Below, piece by piece: positions 48,780-59,000 of a stretch of 64,000 nt of DNA (position 1 is the stretch's first letter; every line of letters starts with the position of its first letter). Under the pieces are notes generated by a model. The model had not been told where the DNA came from and made no database searches. It saw nothing but the letters and a program-made list of their open reading frames with translations. The translations under genes and the position numbers were made by a program. This DNA is from Asticcacaulis sp. MM231. Its GTDB lineage: Bacteria; Pseudomonadota; Alphaproteobacteria; Caulobacterales; Caulobacteraceae. The stretch spans positions 1 through 64,000 of the forward strand of contig NZ_OZ075109.1 in assembly GCF_964186625.1 (NCBI RefSeq), in the 5' to 3' direction.

Positions 48780-50870
48780 ATGACATACTCCAATTCGTCC
48801 CTATTGGCTTTTTTTTGGCGAATTTTTCGCGCGTTGTCGGCTCTCTTCAAAAACAATTTTGACTGGCGGTTTCGTGGTGTCAACCATCTCAGCCAGCACA
48901 TTCATCTGAATAGGCATACATTCGACAGAGAATATTATTTTGCACATAATCCTGATATCCTTGAAAAGGGCGTCGACCCCTTTAAGCACTATATTTCACA
49001 TGGAGTTTATGAGAACCGTCAGGCGAGGTTCTTTGATACGCAATGGTATATGAAACGATACCCCGACCTGCGCCGCGGACGAATCGACGCCTGGACCCAT
49101 TTCCGCGAACTGGGTGACAAGGAAGGCCGCAGCGGACAATATATCAGCTTGACCACGACATTAGAGCGACCAAACCACAACAATTACAAGGAATGGATCA
49201 GTCATTACGATCGGCCGGGACGCGGCGATATAAAGTACATGAATAAGGCATCGGCCAAACTTCGACTGCAGACCTTTTGCGTCTGCATAATCGATGAAAA
49301 TAATGACGAGACTGGGCTTGCCGCGACCTTGCGGTCTGTTACTGAGCAGATCCGGCCCGTCGACGAAGTTCGGGTTTTAAGCAGAAGTTTGCGTCAACCG
49401 TTGAAGAACGAAACACCTAATTTGCCGCACATTCATAACACGCCAATCACCGAAACAATTTCTACCGAACTCGATACGATTCTGGCCGAAACACGGGCCG
49501 ATTATATGTTGATGGTGCGTGCTGGTGATTTGCTGGCATCTTCGGCTATTTTCTGGTTCGCGCGAGAGACGTCAATAGCGCCGTCTTTAGATGTCATTTA
49601 TTCAGATGAAGACGTAATCGACCAAGAAGGCACCAGATCCGCCCCGAATTTTAAGCCCGAACCTAACAAGGAGCTTTTGCTTAGCCATAATATGATCGGT
49701 AATCTGACAGCTTTCAGTACACGTGTGCTACGCAAACTAAATGGGTTCCCAGACCTAGAAGTGCCTGCGCTAGAGTACGATCTCGCTTTAAAGGTAGTAG
49801 AACAAACTCCACCTGATCATATCCGCCATGTACCTCGTATACTGTATCATGCCCGGCTGAATTTGGCGCAAACCATAGCGCCTAATCCAAGCGCGACCGT
49901 AGTTAAGAACCATCTCGTACGGATGAACAAGCAGGCCACCGTAACAGAGGCACCCGAAGCACCAGGCCATAATCGTGTTCGATATGACCTGCCGGAACAA
50001 TTGCCTCTTATTAGTATAATCATACCAACGCGTGATCGCGTGGATATCCTCAGAATATGTCTCAATTCTCTTTTTGAACTCACAACCTACCCGCGTCTGG
50101 AAGTGATTGTTGTCGATAACGGTAGTACGGATCAGGAAACGCTTGCCTACCTCGAACAGGTTCAGGGGGAGAACGGGGTAGTAATCCTTCGAGATGACAG
50201 TCCTTTCAATTTTTCTGCTCTAAACAACCGTGCCGTGCAGAAAGCGCATGGCGACTACGTATGTTTGATGAACAATGACATCGAGATTTTGACACCGGAC
50301 TGGCTTGAAGAAATGCTGTCCTTTGCCCACCAGCCGGAAATCGGCTGTGTGGGCGCCCGCCTATGGTATCCGGACGATACAATACAACATGCCGGCGTAC
50401 TGATTGGCTTTCATGGTGTCGCAGGGCACATGCACAAAGCTTTACCGCGTGGCGAGCCCGGTTATCAGAAGCGCGCGATCTTACATCAATCCGTAAGCGC
50501 GGTGACGGCCGCCTGTTTGCTGGTGCAAAAACACATCTACCAGACAGTCGGCGGGCTTGACGAAGAACTCGCTGTAGCTTTCAATGATGTTGATTTTTGT
50601 CTTAAGGTCCGAGCGGCCGGGTACCGGAATGTCTACACACCGTACGCAGAAATGGTCCATCATGAATCCGCTAGCCGTGGCACGTCCGCCAATCCGATAA
50701 ACGCGGCCAGGGAATTGTCGGAAGTCAATATAATGAAAAAGCGCTGGACAGAGGAACTCAAGGTTGATCCGGCCTATAACCCAAACTTGACGCTTGTCAT
50801 GGAAAATTTGTCGCTTGCCTGGCCTCCGCGCGTCACCAGCGTCGCACAGCTCAGAGTAGCCGCGCGATAA
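48780..50870 (+). CDS. Two-domain GT2 glycosyltransferase with WYL-type repeats
   Basis: The protein has 696 residues. Residues ~45-120 carry two of the repeats seen at 34574: TFDREYYFAHNPDI...DPFKHYISHGVYENRQ and FFDTQWYMKRYPDL...EGR. A first, partly degenerate GT2 domain follows (YMLMVRAGDLL, VIYSDEDVID, FKPEPNKELLLSHN). Then comes a complete GT2 domain: ISIIIPTRDRVDIL, VVDNGSTDQET, LMNNDIEIL and FNDVDFCLKVRAAGYRN. The layout is like that of rhamnan-type two-domain transferases and of the protein at 21472. It precedes the exporter genes, so it probably extends the exported chain. Confidence 0.88.
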   Translation: MTYSNSSLLAFFWRIFRALSALFKNNFDWRFRGVNHLSQHIHLNRHTFDREYYFAHNPDILEKGVDPFKHYISHGVYENRQARFFDTQWYMKRYPDLRRGRIDAWTHFRELGDKEGRSGQYISLTTTLERPNHNNYKEWISHYDRPGRGDIKYMNKASAKLRLQTFCVCIIDENNDETGLAATLRSVTEQIRPVDEVRVLSRSLRQPLKNETPNLPHIHNTPITETISTELDTILAETRADYMLMVRAGDLLASSAIFWFARETSIAPSLDVIYSDEDVIDQEGTRSAPNFKPEPNKELLLSHNMIGNLTAFSTRVLRKLNGFPDLEVPALEYDLALKVVEQTPPDHIRHVPRILYHARLNLAQTIAPNPSATVVKNHLVRMNKQATVTEAPEAPGHNRVRYDLPEQLPLISIIIPTRDRVDILRICLNSLFELTTYPRLEVIVVDNGSTDQETLAYLEQVQGENGVVILRDDSPFNFSALNNRAVQKAHGDYVCLMNNDIEILTPDWLEEMLSFAHQPEIGCVGARLWYPDDTIQHAGVLIGFHGVAGHMHKALPRGEPGYQKRAILHQSVSAVTAACLLVQKHIYQTVGGLDEELAVAFNDVDFCLKVRAAGYRNVYTPYAEMVHHESASRGTSANPINAARELSEVNIMKKRWTEELKVDPAYNPNLTLVMENLSLAWPPRVTSVAQLRVAAR

Positions 50871-50992
50871 TTTCGCTTAATCTGTACCGCTTCACGAAAA
50901 GGCTTGTAGCGCGATAATTTATTGGCTACGTGTGCTCGCCGAAGCCAAATTGGCTCGTCACTTCATTTGCTTCTCGGACCCCGCTCAGTCGT

Positions 50993-51769
50993 ATGAATAA
51001 AGCTATTTCCGATCTAAAACGTGGCCTGAATCTTTACCATGTCTGGCTCTACCAAGCTTATTATAATCTAAGCGCAAAATACAAGCGAACCGTCTTCGGT
51101 TCGCTCTGGATCGCGGGTAACATGGTATTCACATCGGTCGCCATTTCATTGGTGTGGGGCGGATTGTGGGGTAAGACACTGGCAGAAGTTATGCCTTACG
51201 CCTTGGCAGGAAACTTGCTTGGAACAACTTGCTTGTTCGTTCTCTACGACGCCGGCGCTATTTTCGTCGGCTCAAGCGGCATGATAGTCAATCACGCCTA
51301 TCCATTTACCTACTTCATCTTCGAAGGTGTGGCAGAAAAGCTAATGCTCTTTTTTCATAACCTTATCGTTTATTACGTTTTCATGTTGGTGTTGGGTGCC
51401 GCCGCCATACCAAACTGGTCCGTGATCCCAGGCTTCGTTCTTGTTGTTGTATGTATGTTGACGTGGGGCGGACTTGTCGGCATGCTATCCGCCCGTTTCC
51501 GTGATCTTCGCTTTTTGTTACCAAACATTGGGCACATTATGTTCTTTGTAACGCCAATTTACTGGCATTACGACATGCTTCAAAAAAATCAATGGGTTGC
51601 CGACATCAATCCTCTATACGCTTTGGTAACGATCGTGCGCGCGCCTCTTATGGGCGGAGCAGCAACCCCCCAGAACTGGACCATGGCCATAGCAACGACG
51701 GTTATTGGCGTTACACTCTTTGCTATATTCTTCTCGCTTTACCGCCGCCGCATTCCGTTCTGGGTTTAG
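50993..51769 (+). CDS. wzm: ABC-2 polysaccharide exporter permease (Wzm/KpsM type)
   Basis: This 258-residue membrane protein of the ABC-2 family has about six hydrophobic segments, beginning with MVFTSVAISLVWGGLWG. The N-terminal amphipathic YYNLSAKYKRTVFGSLW is the classic polysaccharide-exporter interface helix, and LSARFRDLRFLLPNIGHIMFFVTPIYW is typical of Wzm/TagG proteins. ATG 50993 is chosen because this is where family members begin; a GTG at 50930 would add 21 unlikely residues. Twelve bases separate it from the ATPase gene. It exports a completed lipid-linked glycan across the inner membrane. Confidence 0.9.
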   Translation: MNKAISDLKRGLNLYHVWLYQAYYNLSAKYKRTVFGSLWIAGNMVFTSVAISLVWGGLWGKTLAEVMPYALAGNLLGTTCLFVLYDAGAIFVGSSGMIVNHAYPFTYFIFEGVAEKLMLFFHNLIVYYVFMLVLGAAAIPNWSVIPGFVLVVVCMLTWGGLVGMLSARFRDLRFLLPNIGHIMFFVTPIYWHYDMLQKNQWVADINPLYALVTIVRAPLMGGAATPQNWTMAIATTVIGVTLFAIFFSLYRRRIPFWV

Positions 51770-51781
51770 GACGCCATTATC

Positions 51782-52642
51782 ATGACTTCAATTGTTGACT
51801 TGCAAGGTGTTGAACTTGCGTACCCGATCTATTCGCTCCGCGCGCAATCTATTCGAAATGCTGTTGCCAACTTGGCAGTTGGTGGCAAACTTTTGAAGAA
51901 CGGCCAAGACGTCATCCACGTCCGCGCTCTCAATGGAATAACCTTCAAGCTGGAGGACGGCGACCGACTGGGAATTATTGGCCATAACGGTGCCGGAAAA
52001 ACAACCTTGCTCAAGGTCCTAGCTGGCGTGTACGAGCCTGATCGCGGCTACATCAATGTCAAGGGGAAAGTCTCATCCATGATCAATACCAGCCTGGGGA
52101 TGGATCAATCCTTCACTGGCCGGGAAAACATCCTTAATATGGGGCGCATCCGTGGCTACACCGCGAAACAGATTTTAGCGCGAATGGATGAAATTATTGA
52201 GTTTACGGAACTCGGTTCTTTTATTGACCTTCCGGTAAAGACGTATTCTTCGGGCATGATTACCCGCCTCACCTTTGGTGTTGCGACAGCTTTGGATCCG
52301 GATATCCTCATCATGGACGAATGGATTGGCGCTGGCGACAAGTCTTTCTTTGACAAGGCCAGTTCACGCCTGAATTCGATCCTGACCCGATCCCGCGTGA
52401 TCATCTTGGCGACGCACAACTTCGCTCTTATTAAGAAATTATGTAATAAGTTGTTGGTGCTTGAAGGTGGAAATCAGGTTTGGTTCGGACCATTGGCAGA
52501 ATGGGACGAGCCCCACAACAAACCTAAGGCTGAGGTGGTTCTGCAGGCCAGAATTGAGGCTAAGATTGCTGCAAAAGCAGAAAAGCTCAGACTGGCTAAA
52601 AAAGCAGAAAAGCTTAGTCTAAAAGCCGCGAAGTTGACTTAA
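51782..52642 (+). CDS. wzt: ABC polysaccharide exporter ATPase (Wzt/KpsT type)
   Basis: This 286-residue nucleotide-binding subunit has Walker A GHNGAGKTT (67-75), signature YSSGM (155-159), and Walker B ILIMDE (175-180) followed by WIGAGDKSFF, which is specific to polysaccharide and teichoic-acid exporters. The C-terminal carbohydrate-binding domain of O-antigen Wzt is missing; the tail is a Lys/Ala-rich repeat (EAKIAAKAEKLRLAKKAEKL). Chain length is therefore probably set by another factor, or export is of the capsule type. Confidence 0.92.
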   Translation: MTSIVDLQGVELAYPIYSLRAQSIRNAVANLAVGGKLLKNGQDVIHVRALNGITFKLEDGDRLGIIGHNGAGKTTLLKVLAGVYEPDRGYINVKGKVSSMINTSLGMDQSFTGRENILNMGRIRGYTAKQILARMDEIIEFTELGSFIDLPVKTYSSGMITRLTFGVATALDPDILIMDEWIGAGDKSFFDKASSRLNSILTRSRVIILATHNFALIKKLCNKLLVLEGGNQVWFGPLAEWDEPHNKPKAEVVLQARIEAKIAAKAEKLRLAKKAEKLSLKAAKLT

Positions 52643-52657
52643 ATTCGGTCCAAGCCG

Positions 52658-53533
52658 TCATGTGTTCACAATCGTGTTCAACTCGTCGATTTCGCGCTTT
52701 ATCTCAATATAGTGCTTCAGTATCGCCTTGTCCTTAATCTCGTTACGGTTATGGCTCTGGAACGACTTGTCGTTATACCAATACTTTAACTCGGGTTTGT
52801 CGTCTCCCGCCCCGCCTTGTCCTCTCAATTTCTTTTTTTGATATTCCTCAGCCGTCTTGGTGTAATAGTGGTTAACCTGTGCCACGCTGAGCTCAACCAC
52901 GTCCGACAATCCCCAACTAGACATTGAGAGTGGCTTACCGGACGGATGAGCCATATTGCCTGAAGTTGCGCACGCGTGCATGTGCACGAGTTCATTTAGA
53001 GCCGCTACCCGGCTGAAGCTTTTCAGGTGTCTGTTTACAACAAAGTTCGGCTCAGCAGCCATGATAAAGCGGATCATAACCGGTCGGCTGTCTGCCTTCT
53101 TATTGTTATTGTCACCAAACAAGCGCCAGTTGACTCCAATGGCAGTGACCTCGGGACGATCTGCAAAACTCGAAAGAAACATATTTACTGTGAGATGATG
53201 GTGAAGCACAAGAAACTCATCAGCATCGACGAAGAGGATCCACTCTGTCTCGGCTCGCTTTATTGCGTCTTGATAAGCGGTGATCTGTGGTGATTCGTTT
53301 TTCCCCAATGTCCAGGTCCGATGCGTAACTTTTCCCGCGGCAGCCAGCTTGCTCAGAATTTCATGGGAATTATCGTCGCTATTGTTTTCATAAATGACGA
53401 TGTCATTGAACCCCAAAAAACGGTAATAGGCCAACCATTCTACAAGATACGGAGCTTCGTTTTTGGCGATGAGGCACACTGTGCTGGTCGTCTTGGCAGG
53501 TTTGAAGAAAAGCTTTTTAAACGTATTCAACAC
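52658..53533 (-). CDS. GT92-like (DUF23-type) glycosyltransferase
   Basis: This 291-residue protein has TVCLIAKNEAPYLVEWLAYY at 17-36, IVIYENNSDDNS, ILFVDADEFLVL (DxD metal site) and a late HYYTKTAEEYQKK. These are the marks of glycosyltransferase family 92/Glyco_tranf_2_4 proteins, which are often galactosyl- or other hexosyltransferases. It lies opposite to the exporter genes and converges on wzt with a 15-base gap. The 254 bp after its start contain no recognisable gene. Confidence 0.83.
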   Translation of the reverse strand: MLNTFKKLFFKPAKTTSTVCLIAKNEAPYLVEWLAYYRFLGFNDIVIYENNSDDNSHEILSKLAAAGKVTHRTWTLGKNESPQITAYQDAIKRAETEWILFVDADEFLVLHHHLTVNMFLSSFADRPEVTAIGVNWRLFGDNNNKKADSRPVMIRFIMAAEPNFVVNRHLKSFSRVAALNELVHMHACATSGNMAHPSGKPLSMSSWGLSDVVELSVAQVNHYYTKTAEEYQKKKLRGQGGAGDDKPELKYWYNDKSFQSHNRNEIKDKAILKHYIEIKREIDELNTIVNT

Positions 53534-53787
53534 GATTTAGCCCGATACAAAATTAGATGAGGTTGAAATGTAAGTGCCAGTTAGCTGGGGCATATAATGT
53601 GGTCCCCGTTTTTTACGAGAGGTTCGCGCAGGTGTGATCCTAGAAAATCGGCACCGCCGCTTACCAGAATCCTTTATCCAGATGTGTCAGTATCTCGTTG
53701 ATACTTCGCTTAGCTAGTAACCCGACATGAGCTCGGAGTTATCTTTAGCTGGTGTCGGTCATAAGCACAATGAATTGAAGTGGCAAG

Positions 53788-54666
53788 TCAAATTGCCGGA
53801 GACGTTACCAGAAGCTGCCGCCCTCCCCTTAAACCTTCACGGTAAGTCTCAGCGAGATCCAAGTAATGTTTTTTTGGATTTTGCATGCTATCGCGGGTAA
53901 CTACGAAATCAATCGATATGGCGCGACGGCCATAATAAATCTGATGAGATACTTGGCGGCTATCGACTACCCACACATCGCCCGGTTCGAAATAAATAAC
54001 GTGGCGCGGCGAGCCATCCCACCATTCATGCCCTTTGCCAAAAGCCGTATGATTGAGTTCACGCCAGAAGCGGTTTGTGCTCGTAGTCTCGATAACCTTT
54101 TGTGAAACTTTTCGGCCGAATTTTTCATAAACCTCATCGACTGTGTAACTCGTGTGCCAAATGCGTGGCTGGTTATCAAGGTTGATAAACATACGCGCGA
54201 AATGCTCAGGAAAAATTTCGCTATCCTTATAAGTGTCAAAATGCAGATTTTCATTTAAAGTCGTGTTCAAGCGCCAGACCGCACGCTTAATTGAATATTG
54301 GTAGCCGGCAAAAATACGATAATAGATCGGCATAACCTGACGGAAAAGTTCGGACATGTTTTTCCAAAGTAATTCATACAGTTCAGGAGGACCATTCGCC
54401 TTTTTTAAGGCACGTGCGATCAGCTCCGGCTGCGTCTCATGGTCGACGTAGCACAGCATTTTCTTAAAGCCTTCAAATTGTTCGGAAGGCACTTTCGCCC
54501 AGAAATCGAAGTCAATATTGAAGCGAAGATTAGGAAAATACAAAACTTTTCCGTCCTCATAGGGTTGAACAAACGACGGGATATTGGCAAGCGGTGTTTC
54601 GGCGGTAACTCCATCAGCAATATGAAAATAATCTTTCAAGTTCGGGTTTTTGAAGATATGCGCCAT
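53788..54666 (-). CDS. Fe(II)/2-oxoglutarate dioxygenase-like protein (Kdo hydroxylase-like), copy 2
   Basis: This 292-residue protein is a paralog of the protein at 29817-30731. The putative triad is His142-x-Asp144 (ENLHFDTY) and His241 (VSHQIYYGRRAI), with Arg247/248 placed to bind 2-oxoglutarate. ARMFINLDNQPRIWHTSY and YFEPGDVWVVDS match copy 1 and the order of motifs in Kdo 3-hydroxylases. It sits at the right edge of the polysaccharide region, with no close partner gene. Kdo is a sensible candidate substrate given kdsD, kdsB and kdsA in the same region, but other sugars are possible. Confidence 0.72.
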   Translation of the reverse strand: MAHIFKNPNLKDYFHIADGVTAETPLANIPSFVQPYEDGKVLYFPNLRFNIDFDFWAKVPSEQFEGFKKMLCYVDHETQPELIARALKKANGPPELYELLWKNMSELFRQVMPIYYRIFAGYQYSIKRAVWRLNTTLNENLHFDTYKDSEIFPEHFARMFINLDNQPRIWHTSYTVDEVYEKFGRKVSQKVIETTSTNRFWRELNHTAFGKGHEWWDGSPRHVIYFEPGDVWVVDSRQVSHQIYYGRRAISIDFVVTRDSMQNPKKHYLDLAETYREGLRGGRQLLVTSPAI

Positions 54667-54856
54667 TGGTCATCCAAGCATGTGTGGTCTCTAGACTGAG
54701 GAGCTAACAAGCGTTCAATTTCATGTCAATCAAATGACGCCGGAAACAGTCTGTCATATGAGGGTCGCCAATCGACCATATAGAGTTACCTCTTATGTTT
54801 TATCATAAAACTTTCGCCGGATTTGCCACGGACCTGCGTTTAGAACGATAGTCACT

Positions 54857-56023
54857 ATGAGGACCCTGATGTTGAAACCTGTCACCGCCGTCGCTACCGC
54901 CCTGTTTCTGGGAGCGATCGCCCTGTTTGGCTGCTCCAAAAAGGACGATGCCCCGAAGGGACCACGCGGTCCAACGACAGTGGGCTACGTCGTGGTCTCG
55001 ACCCAGCCTTTCAACGTGACGCAGGAGCTTTCCGGTCGTACCTCAGCCTATCTCGTCTCGGATGTGCGCCCGCAGGTCGGCGGCATTGTCAAGGCGCGCC
55101 AGTTTACTGAGGGCAGTCTCGTCACCGCAGGCCAATCTCTTTATCAGATAGATCCGGCAACCTATCAGGCCGCACTTGCCAGTGCCCAGGCGCAGCAGGC
55201 CCAGGCCCAAGCCAACTATGATGCCGCCAAACAAAAGGCCGACCGCTACAGCCAGCTCATCGCCATCAAGGCCATAAGCCAGCAGGACTATGACGATGCC
55301 CAAACGACGATGAAAACCGCCGCGGCGACGCTTGCCCTTCAAAAAGCCGCCGTCCAGACAGCCAGCATTAATCTCAACTATACTCGCGTCACCTCGCCGA
55401 TTTCCGGTCGAGTTGGCAAATCATCAGTCACGCCCGGCGCGCTCGTCACCGCCAACCAGACCGAAGCCCTGGCCACGGTGCAGGACCTATCGAAGGTCTA
55501 TGTCGACATCACCCAGTCAGCCACCGACCTCTTGAAGCTCAAGCGCGCCTTGAAAAGCGGTGAATTGGGCGCCGCTGACCATGCCGATGTTAGTCTGACG
55601 CTTGATGACGGCTCGGCCTACCCGCATAGCGGCCGCCTTGAATTTTCCGATGTCAGCGTCGATGCCTCTACCGGCGCCGTCACCCTGCGCGCCATTTTCG
55701 CCAACCCCGAGGGCCTGCTGTTGCCGGGCATGTATGTCCGCGCCCGCATCGTCAAGGGCACGGTGGCGCAAGGTATCCTGATCCCACAGGCCTCGGTGGT
55801 TCTGGACGCCAAGGGCGGCGCCAGTGTGCTGCTGGCCGGCGATGACAACAAGGCGCACAAACAGGTCATCAAGCTCGGTCAGATGCAGGGCAGCCAGTGG
55901 CAGGTCATGGAAGGCCTGAAGGCCGGTGACAAGGTGATCGCCGAGGGCGCGATGAAGCTGAAGGACAAGGGTGATATCAATGCGAAGCCCGTCCAGGCCC
56001 CCGCGCCTGCTTCGGAGCAATAG
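54857..56023 (+). CDS. RND efflux periplasmic adaptor (AcrA/MexA type)
   Basis: This 388-residue membrane fusion lipoprotein has a signal peptide ending at LFGC (Cys26), which anchors it to the inner membrane. The biotinyl-lipoyl halves (VSTQPFNVTQELSGRTSAY, VRPQVGGIVKARQF), an Ala/Gln-rich alpha-hairpin (ALASAQAQQAQAQ), SPISGRVGKSSVTPGALV and the beta-barrel region follow in the usual order. It is three bases upstream of the pump gene, so adaptor, pump and outer-membrane factor form one operon. The high-GC style returns here. A second in-frame ATG at 54869 is possible. Confidence 0.93.
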   Translation: MRTLMLKPVTAVATALFLGAIALFGCSKKDDAPKGPRGPTTVGYVVVSTQPFNVTQELSGRTSAYLVSDVRPQVGGIVKARQFTEGSLVTAGQSLYQIDPATYQAALASAQAQQAQAQANYDAAKQKADRYSQLIAIKAISQQDYDDAQTTMKTAAATLALQKAAVQTASINLNYTRVTSPISGRVGKSSVTPGALVTANQTEALATVQDLSKVYVDITQSATDLLKLKRALKSGELGAADHADVSLTLDDGSAYPHSGRLEFSDVSVDASTGAVTLRAIFANPEGLLLPGMYVRARIVKGTVAQGILIPQASVVLDAKGGASVLLAGDDNKAHKQVIKLGQMQGSQWQVMEGLKAGDKVIAEGAMKLKDKGDINAKPVQAPAPASEQ

Positions 56024-56026
56024 ATC

Positions 56027-59000
56027 ATGCTGTCGCGCTTTTTTATCGTCCGGCCCATCTTTGCCTGGGTCATTGCTATCGTCATCATGCTGGCAGGTGC
56101 CCTAGCGATCTTCACCCTGCCGGTCGAGCAATACCCAAAAATCGCCCTGCCGCAGGTGACGGTCTCGGCCACCTATACAGGCGCCTCTGCCAAGGTGGTT
56201 GAGGACTCGGTGACGCAGGTGATCGAACAGGGCATGACCGGGCTCGACGGCCTGAAATACATGACCTCAACCTCTTCGACCGGCTCCGGATCGGTCACGC
56301 TGGTTTTCGAAGCCGGTACCGACCCCGACGTCGCGCAGGTTCAGGTCCAGAATCAGGCCAATTCTGTGCTGCGCCGATTGCCCACCGATGTTCAGACGCT
56401 TGGTTTGCGCGTCAACAAGGCCTCCGGCTCCACCCTGATGGCCATTTCACTCTATACCGACGATGAAAGCCTTTCCAATGCAGACCTCGGCGACTGGATC
56501 GCCTCCAACCTGAACGATCCGATCTCGCGCATTGAAGGCGTGGGCGATACGCGTGTGTTCGGTTCACAATACGCCATGCGCATATGGCTCAATGCCGACA
56601 AGCTGGCCAGTTTCAGCCTGACGCCTTCTGACGTTCTTGCCTCAGTCAGGGCACAGAATACGCAAGTGTCCGCCGGTAACCTCGGCTCTGACCCGGCCAA
56701 GCCAGATACTGCACTGACCGCGACCATCACGGCGCAATCCCAGCTCCAGACGGCGGCGCAGTTCGAGAACATCATCGTCAAGAACAACACGGCTGGTACG
56801 CCGGTTTATCTGCGTGACGTGGCGCGGGTCGAGCTTGGGCCGCAATCCTACGGCAATATCGCCCGCCTGAACGGCCATACCGCATCGGGTATGCAGGTGA
56901 CGCTTGCCACCGGCGCCAACGCGCTGAAAACGGCGGATCTGGTCAAGAAGAAGATCGCTGAGCTCGAACCCTCCTTCCCAGCCGGCGTCAAATACGCGAT
57001 CCCCAATAACTCGACAGAATTCGTCAAGCTGGCGATCGAGGACGTGGTCAAGACACTGATCGAAGCGATCGTGCTGGTCTTCCTGATAATGTTCCTGTTC
57101 CTGCAAAACTGGCGTGCCACGCTCATACCCGCCATCGCCGTCCCGGTGGTTCTCTTAGGCACCTTCGGCATCCTGGCTGTCTTTGGCTACTCGATCAACA
57201 CCCTGACCATGTTCGGTCTGGTGCTCGCCATCGGCCTTCTGGTTGATGACGCCATCGTCGTGGTCGAAAACGTCGAGCGCGTTATGCATGAAGAGGGCTT
57301 GGGGCCGCTCGAAGCTACGCAGAAATCGATGGATGAGATCACCGGCGCGCTGATCGGCGTGGCCTCGGTTCTGGCGGCGATGTTCGTGCCTATGGCCTTC
57401 TTTGGCGGCACGCAGGGCATCATCTATCGCCAGTTCTCGGTCACCCTCGTCTCGGCCATGGCCCTGTCGGTTATCGTGGCCCTGGTCCTGACCCCGCCTC
57501 TTTGCGCCACATTGCTGAAGGTGCCCAAAAAGGTCGAAGGCGCGCCCCCCCATGATCCCCACGCTCCCGAACAGGACGTCAAGGTCAAGGGCTTCCTGTC
57601 CGGCTTTAACCGCGGCTTCCAGGTCTTTTCCAACCGTTATCAGACATCGGTCAAGGGCATTATCCGCAAGCCCGGCCTGTTCATGGTGGTCTATGCAGGC
57701 ATCATCGCGGCCGTGGTGGGTCTGGCCATGACCCTGCCGACGTCATTCCTGCCTGATGAAGATCAGGGCGCCTTGATGACGCAGGTGCAGTTGCCGGTCG
57801 GCTCCAAGACGGACAAGACCATTGCTGTGCTCAAGCAGGTGCAGGACGTCTATCAGAAAGACAAAGCCGTCAAATATGTCTTTACGATCGCCGGCTTCGG
57901 CGGCTCCGGCTCGGGTGAAAACCAGGGCATGTCATTCGTGCGCCTCAAAGATTTCAAGGAGCGTCACGACGACGATATGAAGGTGTTTGCGCTCGTTGAG
58001 CGCGTCAATAAGCAGTTCTCGCAGATCCACAGCGCGCGCGTCTTCCCGATGATCCCGCCGGCCGTGCGCGAACTGGGCAATTCGTCGGGCTTCGACCTCC
58101 AACTCAAGGATGTCGGCGGCGTCGGTCACGACACCCTGGCGGCGGCCAGTGACCAGCTTATCGGTATGTCGGCGAAAGATCCGCTTCTGAGCAATGTCCG
58201 CGCCAACATTCAGGACGACACCCCACAACTCAAGCTCGATATCGACAACGCCCGCGCCGGCGCTATGGGCGTTTCGGTAGCGGACATCAATTCCCTGCTG
58301 GGCACCGCGCTTGGCGGCACTTATGTCAATGACTTCATCGATCGCGGCCGTATCAAGCGCGTCTATGTTCAGGGCGATGCCGAATTCCGCAGCCAGCCCG
58401 AGGACATCAACCGCTGGTATCTGCGCAATTCCGCCGGCGAGATGGTGCCCTTCTCAACCTTTGGCGCCTCACGCTGGACCTTCGGGGCGCCGCAACTCCA
58501 GCGCTATAATGGCGCGGGCTCGATGGAGATTCAGGGCACTGCCGCTGCGGGCCAATCGAACGGCAAGGCCATGGACAAGATGGAAGAACTGGCCAAACAA
58601 CTGCCGGCGGGCGTCGGATTTGAATGGACGGGTATCTCACTGCAGGAAAAGGAATCCGGTGCCCAGGCCCCTGCCCTCTATGCCCTGTCCATCCTCGTCG
58701 TCTTCTTGTTGCTGGCCGCGCTTTATGAAAGCTGGTCGATTCCCTTCGCCGTCATCCTCGTGGTGCCGCTCGGCGTCTTCGGCGCCCTGCTGGCCACCTG
58801 GTTCCGCGGCCTCGATAACGACATCTACTTCCAGGTCGGCCTTTTGGCCACCATGGGGCTTTCGGCCAAGAACGCCATCCTGATCGTCGAATTCGCCAAG
58901 TTGCTGCACGAAGAGGGCCGCACCCTGCTCGACGCCACGCTGGAAGCGGTGCGTATCCGCCTGCGCCCGATCATCATGACGTCGCTCGCCTTCACCTTCG

